A DNA stretch of 64,000 bases, taken from the NCBI GenBank assembly GCA_028698995.1, contig JAQVVM010000004.1, forward strand, positions 60,241-124,240, in the 5' to 3' direction. A model generated the notes under the pieces. It had not been told where the DNA came from. It was given only the letters and a program-made list of their open reading frames with translations, and ran no database searches. The stretch comes from Bacteroidales bacterium (GTDB lineage Bacteria > Bacteroidota > Bacteroidia > Bacteroidales > PXBB01). The stretch's first letter is position 1. Each line of letters starts with the position of its first letter. The translations under genes were made by a program, and so were the position numbers. Below, in pieces: positions 26,893 through 35,452 of this stretch.

Positions 26893-26989
26893 GGGTAAGC
26901 TACTTATATCGCACCGCTCAACCATTTTACCCTTGCTTTCTTCCGAACCTGGGGGAGTTCAACAGGAGCTGGTCGTATAAGACTTACCC
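26893..26989 (-). ncRNA. ffs: Small signal recognition particle RNA (4.5S type)
   Basis: A minus-strand 97-nt RNA. Terminal stem GGGTAAG (26983-26989) pairs with CTTACCC (26893-26899). The apical part carries the invariant SRP sequence: CCTGTTGAACTCCCCCAGG, then TTCGGAAGAAAGCAAGGGTAA, with the GGAA tetraloop region and the AGCAAGG side for Ffh binding. A perfect -7 box lies just upstream and a T-rich tract follows. SRP RNA binds Ffh to target membrane proteins to FtsY and the translocon. The helix is the short, Alu-less form. Confidence 0.93.
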
Positions 26990-26993
26990 ACTG

Positions 26994-27001
26994 CAAAGAT
27001 A
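26994..27001 (-). promoter_or_regulatory. Promoter of SRP RNA
   Basis: TATCTTTG on the minus strand, followed by CAGT and then the GGGTAAG terminal stem, an exact fit to TAnnTTTG. Confidence 0.7.
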
Positions 27002-27061
27002 ATTATTTTTATGACATGCAGATTAAAAAATTTTTTTTATGTTTGCTAAAAAAAAACAAAT

Positions 27062-27595
27062 ATGGAAAACAACACATCCTCATTAAACAAATCTGCCATG
27101 TACTATGGTGCTATAATAGGCATTTTATTGGTAAGCGTTATTCTTTTAAGCTACGTCTTTAACATGACAACTCAAAGAGCAATTGGTTATTTTCAGTATA
27201 TTATAATTGTTGGTGGTATTACTTTGGCACAGATAAAATATAGAAACAACAACTTAAATGGGTACATGAGTTACGGAAAGGCTTTGGGATTTGGCACACT
27301 TACAATTTTTTATGCTTCAGTCATCACGGGTTTTTTCACTTATATTCTTTATGCTTTTATCGAGCCGGGGCTTATCGAACAAATTCTTGAAATGACCGAA
27401 CAAGCGATGGTTGATAAAGGCATGAGCGATGAGGAAATTGATATGGCTTTAACTTTCTCAAGAAAATTTACCTCCCCTACTATTTTAGCTGTTTCTGCTG
27501 TCTTTGGTTCTACATTTATCGGATTCCTATTCTCATTAATCACTTCAATATTTACAAAAAAGAAAGACGACTCTTTTGAAAGTAATTTTCAGTAG
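27062..27595 (+). CDS. DUF4199 membrane protein
   Basis: A 177-residue protein with four hydrophobic helices (residues 15-33, 40-58, 75-97, 137-162). The pattern fits DUF4199: KSAMYYGAIIGILL at the start, YMSYGKALGFGTLTIFYASVITGFFTYIL in two pieces, and the acidic helix EQAMVDKGMSDEEIDMAL between helices 3 and 4. It is an inner-membrane protein of unknown function, restricted to Bacteroidota to my knowledge. The 3' side runs into a 7-bp repeat array. Confidence 0.83.
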   Translation: MENNTSSLNKSAMYYGAIIGILLVSVILLSYVFNMTTQRAIGYFQYIIIVGGITLAQIKYRNNNLNGYMSYGKALGFGTLTIFYASVITGFFTYILYAFIEPGLIEQILEMTEQAMVDKGMSDEEIDMALTFSRKFTSPTILAVSAVFGSTFIGFLFSLITSIFTKKKDDSFESNFQ

Positions 27596-27618
27596 ATTTT
27601 ACATGGGCGAAAGCTGAG

Positions 27619-27710
27619 GCCGACTGCCGACTGCTGACTGCCGACTGCCGACTGCTGACTGCTGACTGCCGACTGCTGACTGCTGACTGTGGACTGTGGA
27701 CTGCTGACTT
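27619..27710 (+). repeat. Degenerate 7-bp tandem repeat array, GACTGCN-type
   Basis: About 13 tandem heptamers dominated by GACTGCC and GACTGCT, with two GACTGTG units near the end. It lies between DUF4199 (+) and the paralog pair (-). A related array in the same orientation lies at 29450-29548. Reading across it gives runs of SRQSAVS-type peptide, which is a by-product of the repeat and not a gene. Confidence 0.9.
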
Positions 27711-27750
27711 ATATTTCCATAATGTTGTGGGTCTCCATTTAAAGACTGAT

Positions 27751-28500
27751 TTATTCAATCCCGTTATAGGTTATGAAAGCTTCACGCAGGTATTCATTTG
27801 CTTTGGCATAGTACACATTTTTTCCCAACCCTACTAAACTTCCGGTTAATGCAATTGAAACAGAAAATATAAAAGGTTTAAAGAAATCTGTTTGATTTGT
27901 TTGGAATGACCTGTTTCTAACTAGAAACATGTTGTATAGAAACAGAGCTGAACCTGTATATATCAATGCAGAGCTTGCAATTCTGAATGTTTTTCCTATG
28001 GAATGTGCTTTGCGGGATTGTTCCAAAAAGTCAATACTTTCGGCATTTGTTGAGAACAATACGTTTAGATTGTCATAATTAATAGGTAAAATATCATTAA
28101 CACCCGTATTATAATAATTAAAATAAGACTTGGGTCTAAGAAGGCTTCCTTCGCTGGCTCCGGATACATAGGAGCTATTGACTGTAATTATTTGGGACTC
28201 GAACATATTTACTTCCCCTGATATGGTTCTTTTTGCAATATAGGGTGCTTTCCTTTTGCGTACTTTTGAAGTATTCGCAAAAAAACCGTTTTCAGTATAT
28301 ACGAATTTAAAATCATCATAGGGATAAATTTCTTTGTTCTCAGAATTACTGAAAACACCGTAATTCTTCAGCCAGATATTGTCATGGTATTTGATGGTGC
28401 CATCATTTAAAATTACAAACGTTTCCCTTTCGACGGCCTGACTCATAGCTATGAATCCATGCAGCAGGAAAAACGTAAAAATGACAAGTAGTTTTTTCAT
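27751..28500 (-). CDS. Exported protein, downstream member of a tandem paralog pair
   Basis: A 249-residue protein with a signal peptide (MKKLLVIFTFFLLHGFIAMSQA). The next part carries VILNDGTIKYHDNIWLKNYG, then KRKAPYIAKRTISGEVNMFE, matching the same-order blocks of the neighbour. Two hydrophobic helices near residues 165-185 and 197-215 suggest a membrane-bound C-terminus. It lies 12 bp downstream of its paralog, so both are probably co-transcribed. Family unknown to me. Confidence 0.75.
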   Translation of the reverse strand: MKKLLVIFTFFLLHGFIAMSQAVERETFVILNDGTIKYHDNIWLKNYGVFSNSENKEIYPYDDFKFVYTENGFFANTSKVRKRKAPYIAKRTISGEVNMFESQIITVNSSYVSGASEGSLLRPKSYFNYYNTGVNDILPINYDNLNVLFSTNAESIDFLEQSRKAHSIGKTFRIASSALIYTGSALFLYNMFLVRNRSFQTNQTDFFKPFIFSVSIALTGSLVGLGKNVYYAKANEYLREAFITYNGIE

Positions 28501-28512
28501 CTTTCCAAAATA

Positions 28513-29268
28513 TTAATTATTTACTTCTGCGCTATTATAAACTTCAATGGATTTGAGAAGTTCCTTATCCATCTTCTTCATTGCCAAATTGGCTGCAATG
28601 GCAGTCCCGAAACCTACGCCAGTACCAATGATAGGAATTATTACAAGAGGAACAGGATTAAAATCAAGACCATATCCACTATCATCAATGGAGGCAACGC
28701 CTATTGCAAATGACACAATGGCTGTTAAAAATGAAGCAAGAGCTGTGGAACTATAAATAATTGATTTTGTATAGTATTTTTGACCCTTATTTACATGCAT
28801 CATACTTTGTTCGTTATTAAGAACCAATGGTTCAAGGTACTTTGGCCTCATATAAGTAAGAGCATTGTACGATGAGTTGATGAAATAAAGATTTCGCCTC
28901 GTAGTACTTGAGCCACCTCTTGGGGTATTTGTTACAGAAATTTCGAGCATCTCGAACACATTAACCGGGCCTTTGACAGTCCTTTCAGCAAAAACACTTC
29001 TTCTTCGGTTGTACACACCAAGAGTATTTGCATATAAGCCATTTCCGTCATTAATAAACTTAATTTCATTCATATCATACCGTTTTAAATCAATCACAAG
29101 CTGCTCCTTGAACAGGCTTTGCGTCACCCTTATATTATTACTGTAAACAATATTACCCGACTGCAAGTAAACAAAGGGTTTGCTTTCGTCAATCTGGGCA
29201 TTAGCGGTAATGAAATTAAAAAGCAGCAGTACTACTGTAAAAGCAATGGTTAATTTTGATGAACTCAT
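28513..29268 (-). CDS. Exported protein, upstream member of a tandem paralog pair
   Basis: The start at 29268 gives MSSSKLTIAFTVVLLLFNF and a signal peptide ending TANAQ; an upstream ATG at 29340 would add 24 residues before it and is less likely. 251 residues. Blocks shared with the neighbour: FVYLQSGNIVYSNNIRV and YNRRRSVFAERTVKGPVNVFE. The C-terminal half again has two hydrophobic helices (SIIYSSTALASFLTAIVSF and VPLVIIPIIGTGVGFGTAIA). No enzyme motif visible. The pair most likely arose by tandem duplication. Confidence 0.75.
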   Translation of the reverse strand: MSSSKLTIAFTVVLLLFNFITANAQIDESKPFVYLQSGNIVYSNNIRVTQSLFKEQLVIDLKRYDMNEIKFINDGNGLYANTLGVYNRRRSVFAERTVKGPVNVFEMLEISVTNTPRGGSSTTRRNLYFINSSYNALTYMRPKYLEPLVLNNEQSMMHVNKGQKYYTKSIIYSSTALASFLTAIVSFAIGVASIDDSGYGLDFNPVPLVIIPIIGTGVGFGTAIAANLAMKKMDKELLKSIEVYNSAEVNN

Positions 29269-29449
29269 ATTTTTAAATGATTGATTAGGGTTTCTATTAA
29301 AAATGTGCTCAAAAATAAAAAATAAAATGTAAAAAAACAATTAAATTCATGTTTTTTTGTTTTTAAGCGCAGGTATTAGTCTTAGAATATTGCAGAACAG
29401 AAAGGGATAGGACGTTGTAATGGGATGTTTATTGGCAAAGAACATGGTA

Positions 29450-29548
29450 TTGACTGCGGACTTGGCCGACTGCCGACTGTGGATTGCAGACTGAGGAATG
29501 CCGACTGTGGATTGCCGACTGTGGATTGCCGACTGTGGATTGCCGACT
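29450..29548 (+). repeat. Second degenerate 7-bp repeat array
   Basis: About 14 heptamers, mixing GACTGCG, GACTGCC, GACTGTG and GATTGCC units, in the same orientation as the array at 27619. It fills most of the gene-free 403-bp stretch 29269-29671; the rest of that stretch holds only a promoter box at 29657. Confidence 0.85.
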
Positions 29549-29656
29549 TTTTAATGAAGGCTAAGGCGGAGGCAGACTGCGAACTAATTACTAAGAAACT
29601 TATAAAAAGATTAATTCGGCTTTCCGGAAAAAGGCATTTTAATTAAAAAAAAACAC

Positions 29657-29664
29657 TAAGTTTG
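29657..29664 (+). promoter_or_regulatory. Promoter box close to the GT4 gene
   Basis: TAAGTTTG lies only 7 bp before the ATG at 29672. If used, the transcript would have almost no leader. Confidence 0.4.
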
Positions 29665-29671
29665 CTGTCAT

Positions 29672-30796
29672 ATGAATATAGTCGTTAACACACAACTGCT
29701 TCTGAAAAACAGACTTGAGGGTTTGGGTTGGTTTACTTTTGAAACCTTTAAACGCATAAGCCGCAATCATCCTGAGCACCAGTTTTACTTTGTTTTTGAC
29801 AGACCATTTGATAATGAATTCATTTTTGCAAACAATGTCAAGCCCATAATTTTAAGACCTGCATCCCGACACCCTTTTTTATGGTTTTTACGTTTTGAAA
29901 TTTTAATGCCCCGTCTTTTAAAAAAACTGAAAGCTGATGTTTATGTCGGCCCCGATGGCTGGACAACACTTAATACAAAAGTGCCCTGTGTTCAGGTTCT
30001 ACACGATTTAAACTGGGAGTATAACCCACAGGATATTCCATTTTTAATCAGACATTATTTCAGTTTCTTTTTCCCTCGGTATGCTAGGAAAGCCAAACGT
30101 ATTGCAACAGTTTCGGAGTATTCTAAAAGCGATATAGTGAAAATCTATGGTATCAACCCCTCGCTTATTGATGTTGTTTTCAATGGTTGTAACGAACTTT
30201 ATGAAAGTTTCCCTGAAAATATTAATGAACAAACACGTCTTCATTATGCAGGTGGACATCCTTACTTCCTTTTTGTAGGAGCGCTGCTTCCAAGAAAAAA
30301 CATAGAGCGTCTTTTTAAAGCATTTGATAAATTCAAAGCATCTGACAAGAAAAACACAAGACTCCTTATAGTTGGTGAAAAAAAATGGTGGACAAAAGAA
30401 ATCAACACTGCTTATGAAAAAATGGTTCATAGAAACGACGTTGTTTTTCTGGGACGTTTACCGGTTGAGGCCTTGAACAAAGTATATGCTGCTGCTTTTG
30501 CACTTACTTTTATACCCTATTTTGAAGGGTTTGGCATACCTATCATTGAGGCATTTAACTGTGGCATACCTATTATAACATCCAATTGTACTTCAATGCC
30601 CGAAGTAGCTGGTGATGCGGCAATTCTGATTGACCCTTACGACATTGATGATATAACCAATGCCATGAAAAGGATTAGTACAGATGAATTTTTGAGACAA
30701 CAACTTATTGCAAAAGGACATGAACGCAAAAAAATGTTTTCTTGGAACAAAACTGCCGCTAAGTTGTGGGATTGTATTGAAAAGGCTGCTGATTGA
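29672..30796 (+). CDS. Glycosyltransferase family 4 protein
   Basis: A 374-residue GT-B retaining glycosyltransferase. The start codon gives MNIVVNTQLLLKNRLEG and the Gly-rich LGWFTFET loop. The N-domain carries PCVQVLHDLNWEYNP; the C-domain begins at PYFLFVGALLPRKNIERLF and has the family's E(x7)E donor-site motif in EGFGIPIIEAFNCGIP, followed by TSMPEVAGDAAILIDP. It uses a nucleotide sugar to build envelope polysaccharide or glycan. Acceptor unknown. The hemW gene follows 26 bp downstream. Confidence 0.93.
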   Translation: MNIVVNTQLLLKNRLEGLGWFTFETFKRISRNHPEHQFYFVFDRPFDNEFIFANNVKPIILRPASRHPFLWFLRFEILMPRLLKKLKADVYVGPDGWTTLNTKVPCVQVLHDLNWEYNPQDIPFLIRHYFSFFFPRYARKAKRIATVSEYSKSDIVKIYGINPSLIDVVFNGCNELYESFPENINEQTRLHYAGGHPYFLFVGALLPRKNIERLFKAFDKFKASDKKNTRLLIVGEKKWWTKEINTAYEKMVHRNDVVFLGRLPVEALNKVYAAAFALTFIPYFEGFGIPIIEAFNCGIPIITSNCTSMPEVAGDAAILIDPYDIDDITNAMKRISTDEFLRQQLIAKGHERKKMFSWNKTAAKLWDCIEKAAD

Positions 30797-30822
30797 CCAC
30801 TTCAGAAAAACATTTTTAAGTT

Positions 30823-31953
30823 ATGTCCGCCATATACGTCCATATACCGTTTTGCAACAGTGCTTGTGTTTATTGTAATTTCCATTTCACCACTTCAAAA
30901 AAAAACAGAGATACTTTCACAGAGGCGCTTGTTCGAGAAATTGAGTTAAAGAAAAACTTTTTTTCTAAAGATGAAACAATCAGCAGTTTGTATTTTGGTG
31001 GAGGTACCCCCTCAATTCTCAATATTATTGCTTTAGAAAAAATAATGGAAGCTCTTCATAAAAATTTTGAATTTGAAAATTCTTTTGAATTCACTTTTGA
31101 AGCTAATCCTGAAAACCTTAATTCAGAAAATCTAACTTATTACAAAAGTATAGGCATTAACCGTTTGAGCATAGGTGTTCAATCATTTAATGAAAAGGAT
31201 CTTTTGTTTATGGGAAGGAATCACACGGCAGCCCAATCCATTGAATCAATATTGCTTGCACAGGACAAGGGGTTTGGCAATTTAAACATTGATTTGATTT
31301 ATGGAATTCCGGGACTAAACGAAGCAGGTTGGGAAAAAAATCTCGAGACATTTTCTGATTTAGGCATACCACATTTGTCTGCTTATCAATTAACCGTTGA
31401 AGAAAAAACACCGCTTCATTTTCAAATTAAAAAAAAGAAAAAAGAAAACATCAATGAAGATATACTTCTCAAACATTATTCAATATTGAAACAAAGAATG
31501 TCTGCTGAGCATTTTTTACACTATGAAATTTCAAATTTTTCAAAAACGGGTTTTATGTCTAAACACAACCTGGCTTACTGGCAAGGGGGTAAATACCTTG
31601 GACTGGGACCTTCGGCACATTCATACGATGAAAATTTCAGAAGTTGGAACATTGCAAACACTACTTTGTATATAAAGAATTCAAAACAAGGAAAATTTTT
31701 ATATGAATCAGAAGAGCTCAGCAAAAAAACAAAGTTTAATGAGTACATTTTCCTTTCTTTACGTACTATGTGGGGATGTAAATGGAATACCATTTCGGAG
31801 GTTTACGGTATGGATTATTTATACCACATTAAAAAGCAACTAAATAATTTCCGAAAAAACAATTGGTTTTCCTTTTCTAAAGAAGGATTCTCTCTTAATC
31901 AAGAAGGTTTTTTATTTGCTGATGCCATTGCCTCCGAATTATTTATTGATTAA
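30823..31953 (+). CDS. hemW: Radical SAM heme chaperone HemW
   Basis: A 376-residue HemN-like radical SAM protein. The 4Fe-4S triad is in PFCNSACVYCNF (CxxxCxxC); the position after it is Phe rather than the extra Cys of true HemN, which marks it as HemW, a heme-binding chaperone, rather than the coproporphyrinogen oxidase. Further motifs: SLYFGGGTPSIL, RLSIGVQSFNEKDLLFMGR, NIDLIYGIPG, HLSAYQLTVEEKTPL, YWQGGKYLGLGPSAHS. Typical length and ends. Confidence 0.92.
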   Translation: MSAIYVHIPFCNSACVYCNFHFTTSKKNRDTFTEALVREIELKKNFFSKDETISSLYFGGGTPSILNIIALEKIMEALHKNFEFENSFEFTFEANPENLNSENLTYYKSIGINRLSIGVQSFNEKDLLFMGRNHTAAQSIESILLAQDKGFGNLNIDLIYGIPGLNEAGWEKNLETFSDLGIPHLSAYQLTVEEKTPLHFQIKKKKKENINEDILLKHYSILKQRMSAEHFLHYEISNFSKTGFMSKHNLAYWQGGKYLGLGPSAHSYDENFRSWNIANTTLYIKNSKQGKFLYESEELSKKTKFNEYIFLSLRTMWGCKWNTISEVYGMDYLYHIKKQLNNFRKNNWFSFSKEGFSLNQEGFLFADAIASELFID

Positions 31954-31985
31954 TTCTGAAAAATTCAAAATTCAAAAAAAAATTA

Positions 31986-31993
31986 TAAATTTG
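31986..31993 (+). promoter_or_regulatory. Promoter of the DUF3822-rsmD block
   Basis: TAAATTTG followed by CA lies 58 bp before the ATG at 32052. The four genes that follow are spaced by 14, 0 and 12 bp and look like one transcript. Confidence 0.6.
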
Positions 31994-32051
31994 CACCTAT
32001 CTTTCACTTGTCAAATTTTATTCACTAATAACAATAAAACACATTAATAAA

Positions 32052-32618
32052 ATGAAACATTTAAATTTTATCCAGTTGGGTTTGCTTGTTGCCATTTTGG
32101 TTCTGGCTTATTTTGTTTATGACAGTATAATGGAGCCTATCCGTTTTAATTCCCAAAAAGAAATGAGACAAGCTCAGGTTATTCAGCGATTGAAAGATAT
32201 TAGGACCGCACAGGTTTCTTTTAGGTCTGTTAATGGGTACTATACTGCTGATTTTGACACCCTTGTTGATTTTCTTAAAAATGGTCAATTCCCCCTCGTT
32301 TTAAAAATTGGTGACGAAGAAGATTCAACGGCTGTTATTATCAGAGATACCACTTTTGTAGCTGTTTTTGATTCCATTTTTAAAGGTAAAGAACTGTCTT
32401 TTGCTGACTCATTACCCTTTATTCCTTTTTCTGATGGTGAAAAATTTGAACTTCAGGCCGGAAGGATTGAAAGAAGCCGCGTCATGTTGCCTGTTTTTGA
32501 GGTATATGCAGCAAATAAATCTTTTCTTAAAGGTCTAAATAAAGATTATTTTGTCCTCGACGAAGGACTTAGGGTGGGCTCAATGTTAGCTCCATCGGTT
32601 GATGGCAACTGGGAATAG
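32052..32618 (+). CDS. Conserved membrane-anchored protein upstream of DUF3822
   Basis: A 188-residue protein with a single N-terminal membrane helix (residues 8-26, IQLGLLVAILVLAYFVYDS) and a long soluble part, including QVIQRLKDIRTAQVSFRSVNGYYTADFDTL. That arrangement, a hydrophobic helix followed by an amphipathic helix and NGYYT-like turn, resembles the N-terminal stalk of type IV pilin-like proteins, but no prepilin cleavage site is present. Conserved as a neighbour of DUF3822 in Bacteroidota as far as I recall. Function unknown. Confidence 0.75.
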   Translation: MKHLNFIQLGLLVAILVLAYFVYDSIMEPIRFNSQKEMRQAQVIQRLKDIRTAQVSFRSVNGYYTADFDTLVDFLKNGQFPLVLKIGDEEDSTAVIIRDTTFVAVFDSIFKGKELSFADSLPFIPFSDGEKFELQAGRIERSRVMLPVFEVYAANKSFLKGLNKDYFVLDEGLRVGSMLAPSVDGNWE

Positions 32619-32632
32619 TACTTTTTTAGAAC

Positions 32633-33460
32633 ATGCCCATCTTGAAAAAGAATATAAGCATTTTTGATCCATTATCAGATTTTTCAAACTATTCGGATAA
32701 GGATTTGGTTGTTATTTTAGAAACGTTTTCACTCTCTTTTCTTATAAAAAAAGAAAAGCAAGTAATTGCTTACGAAACCTATCTCAATGATAAAAACAAC
32801 ACCCCCTATTTTTTATATGGTTTCGATATAAAGGATGTTGAGTTAATTCAGAATAAGTTCAGAAGTTTGATTTTCTTAATTGTAAGTCCTTTCCATACTT
32901 ACATTCCTGCAGAAGAATTTAACTCCTTACTCATAGAAAAATACATCACATTCAATTTTGGGGAGCAATCAACTTTGCACTATACTTATGATAAAATAGA
33001 TTCTCTGAATTTGAACAACGTATATGCTTTTTCATCAAATCTGTACAATAATCTCAAGAATCATTTCCCCGATGCTCCTTTTTATCACGCAAAAACACCT
33101 CTTTTAAACTATTTTTCAAAAATTAATAAAGGCGGAGAATCCCTTTATGTTTGTGTAAGAAATAATAGTTTCGATTTGTTTGCATATAAAAATGCTGCAT
33201 TTCAATTAGGAAATACTTATACCTACAACGCTGCACAGGATTTTATATATTTCTTGATGTTTGCTGTAAAACAGTTAAACTTTGATGCAAAGAATTTGCA
33301 ACTTTTCCTTGGGGGCAACATTGATAAAGATGGAAGCATCTATGACTACATCTATAAATACATACGTTACCCCTCTTTTATAGCACCTCCTGAAGGCATT
33401 ACATTCAGTAAGAATTTTGAAAACATGCCTGCACATTATTTTATTAATGCCATTATTTAA
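32633..33460 (+). CDS. DUF3822 family protein
   Basis: A 275-residue cytosolic protein of the Bacteroidota family DUF3822. Visible are the N-terminal YSDKDLVVILETFSLSFLI, the internal FIYFLMFAVKQLNFD and LFLGGNIDKDG blocks. The family has a distant actin/ASKHA-like fold in my recollection, but with no clear enzymatic motif here. Sits between a membrane protein and rsmD, the usual neighbourhood. The rsmD start codon follows its stop directly. Confidence 0.8.
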   Translation: MPILKKNISIFDPLSDFSNYSDKDLVVILETFSLSFLIKKEKQVIAYETYLNDKNNTPYFLYGFDIKDVELIQNKFRSLIFLIVSPFHTYIPAEEFNSLLIEKYITFNFGEQSTLHYTYDKIDSLNLNNVYAFSSNLYNNLKNHFPDAPFYHAKTPLLNYFSKINKGGESLYVCVRNNSFDLFAYKNAAFQLGNTYTYNAAQDFIYFLMFAVKQLNFDAKNLQLFLGGNIDKDGSIYDYIYKYIRYPSFIAPPEGITFSKNFENMPAHYFINAII

Positions 33461-33994
33461 GTGAGAATTATAGCCGGTAGCTTAAAAGGAAGACGCCTTC
33501 ATGTAGGCAAATCACTAAATGTACGCCCTACAACAGATTTTGCCAAAGAAAGCTTGTTTAATATATTAAATAATAAAACCGATTATAACAATCTGGAAGT
33601 TTTAGATCTTTTCTCCGGAACAGGCAGTATTTCTTTTGAATTTGTATCCAGAGGCGTTAAAAGTGTTACAGCTCTTGAAAAAAATTTCAAATGTGTAGAA
33701 TACATACGAAAGAATATTGATTTACTGTGTCTTGATAATATTAAAATAGTCAAGATGAACGTTTTTGAATTTCTTGGAGTTTGTAAAAACCCTTTTGATA
33801 TTATTTTTGCTGATCCTCCATACGACATGAAAAATGTGCCTGAAATCATTGATATTGTTTTTGCCAATAATCTGTTAGCAAAAAATGGGTTCCTTATTTT
33901 AGAACACTCAGCAGCACATAATTTCTCGAGCCATCCTAATTTTTCTGAAACCCGACAATATGGGAGTGTGAACTTCAGTTTTTTTAAACTTTGA
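33461..33994 (+). CDS. rsmD: 16S rRNA (guanine966-N2)-methyltransferase
   Basis: Methylates G966 of 16S rRNA. 177 residues, with GTG as start codon directly after the stop of DUF3822. Motifs: MRIIAGSLKGRRL at the start, RPTTDFAKESLFNIL, motif I LEVLDLFSGTGSISFE, and the catalytic IIFADPPYDMK (DPPY). All are diagnostic for RsmD. Confidence 0.95.
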   Translation: MRIIAGSLKGRRLHVGKSLNVRPTTDFAKESLFNILNNKTDYNNLEVLDLFSGTGSISFEFVSRGVKSVTALEKNFKCVEYIRKNIDLLCLDNIKIVKMNVFEFLGVCKNPFDIIFADPPYDMKNVPEIIDIVFANNLLAKNGFLILEHSAAHNFSSHPNFSETRQYGSVNFSFFKL

Positions 33995-34006
33995 GAAATA
34001 ACGACC

Positions 34007-35212
34007 ATGCCTGTTATAAACGAGCTGAAAAATACACAGAAAATATTTTTACAAGCCTCACTAATTGACGATAACGACGACAATAGAAGAGCGTTACTAA
34101 AAACTCTTTTCGAAAATATTACAGACTGGAATAATGTTGTTAGTTTTTCTCTAAATCATGGCATTGCGCCCTTGTTGTATAAAAACATTAAGAAAAACAA
34201 CTTAACAGAGTGCTTGCCTGATAAAGTGTTTTCCCAATTAAAAAACGCTTATTTAACCACTTTTACAAAAAACACCCTTGCCTCTGAAGCTCTTAAAGAA
34301 GTTTTGATTAAGTTAAACAATGCAGGAATTGAAACTGTATTACTTAAGGGCATGGCAATGGCCCAATTTATTTATAATGACCCCGGTGTGAGACCAATGG
34401 GAGATATTGATTTAGTAGTTCATCCTGAAAAACTTCTGGAGACAGAAGAAATTCTTTTCAATTTGGGCTATGTAAATAATACACCCTATAAATCAAAAAA
34501 AATTCGCACACTCAATATTCACAACCACCTTAATGCGTTTGTAAAAAACAATGTGGTTATTGAACTGCACTGGGATTTGTTTTCTGTTCACCACATTTAC
34601 AAGATACCTGCCAATGAAATTTGGAAACATTTAGAGGTAAAACTATTAGAAAACAATAAAATCCATGTTCTTGATTTTGAAACAACTGTTCAATACCTGT
34701 GTTTACACAGTATGAGCCATTTTCAAAAGAAAAAAATCCGTCTTAATAGTTTTACAGATATCGCCCAACTGCTCATAAACAGAGAAGATCAGATTAATTG
34801 GAAAAAGTTTACTCAAAGTTGTGAGACATTTAAAATTGACATCCCTGTTTATAATACACTTTATATTATTAATCAATTTTTCGGCATAGACATTCCCGAT
34901 TTTATTTTAAATAAAACAGATAAAGACAAATCAATTATAACCAAGGACTTTCTCTTTCTTCTTGATAACGAAACACAAAAAATGACTTATCGTATGCCTT
35001 CGGATTATTTTATGAAAATAGCATCCATTAAAGGCATTCAGAACAAAATTTCTTATTTGTGGGCAGAGGTTTTTCCCTCAAAAGAGTATATTATTTACGC
35101 ATTCAAACTCAAAGAAAATGCTTTTGTTTATCCCTATTATTTTATTCAGTTTTTCGTTCAAATAAAAAAAACATTATCAAACATTTTAGGGCTTATAAAA
35201 CGTAGAATTTAA
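34007..35212 (+). CDS. Nucleotidyltransferase-family protein (NTP_transf_5)
   Basis: A 401-residue protein. The nucleotidyltransferase core is visible at about residues 100-180: VLLKGMAMAQFIYNDPGVRPMGDIDLVV, given here in two parts (VLLKGMAMAQ and RPMGDIDLVV), with the metal-binding DID pair. The following VVIELHWDLFS is also typical of the PF14907-type family. These proteins often sit in exopolysaccharide or secondary-metabolite gene regions; the substrate is unknown. Next to rsmD in an apparently fortuitous 12-bp spacing. The 240-bp gap after it holds no gene I can support. Confidence 0.8.
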   Translation: MPVINELKNTQKIFLQASLIDDNDDNRRALLKTLFENITDWNNVVSFSLNHGIAPLLYKNIKKNNLTECLPDKVFSQLKNAYLTTFTKNTLASEALKEVLIKLNNAGIETVLLKGMAMAQFIYNDPGVRPMGDIDLVVHPEKLLETEEILFNLGYVNNTPYKSKKIRTLNIHNHLNAFVKNNVVIELHWDLFSVHHIYKIPANEIWKHLEVKLLENNKIHVLDFETTVQYLCLHSMSHFQKKKIRLNSFTDIAQLLINREDQINWKKFTQSCETFKIDIPVYNTLYIINQFFGIDIPDFILNKTDKDKSIITKDFLFLLDNETQKMTYRMPSDYFMKIASIKGIQNKISYLWAEVFPSKEYIIYAFKLKENAFVYPYYFIQFFVQIKKTLSNILGLIKRRI

Positions 35213-35452
35213 AAATGATTTCTGAGCTTAATATTTGTAAAAATATTAGAAAAAATTTCAGGTAAGAAAAAAATATTTTTAATAAAAAATGAAGAAAAGT
35301 AAGATAAAAAAGGAGGTATTATCAATTTCTAAAATATTAATGTCTATAAGTTTTATTTTATTTTTTTAAGTAGCTGATATTAAGCACATTTTTATCAAAA
35401 GTTCATTATTTTTAATTAATTTTAGAAAATTTATTCCCCAAAAACAATAACA

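Noticed and set aside
27552..27758. Minus-strand 68-residue frame of SRQSAV repeats
   Set aside because: It is only the 7-bp repeat array read in one frame.
27619..29548. Heptamer arrays as a CRISPR
   Set aside because: Units are 7 bp and contiguous, with no spacers and no cas genes.
29425..29646. Plus-strand 73-residue frame over the second array
   Set aside because: Composition follows the repeat; no independent support.
33583..34083. 166-residue minus-strand frame opposite rsmD
   Set aside because: rsmD carries all its motifs on the plus strand; this is antisense.
35289..35369. 26-codon frame MKKSKIKKEVLSISKILM... in the gap before the M43 protease
   Set aside because: Too short, AT-driven composition, no promoter box or conservation evidence.
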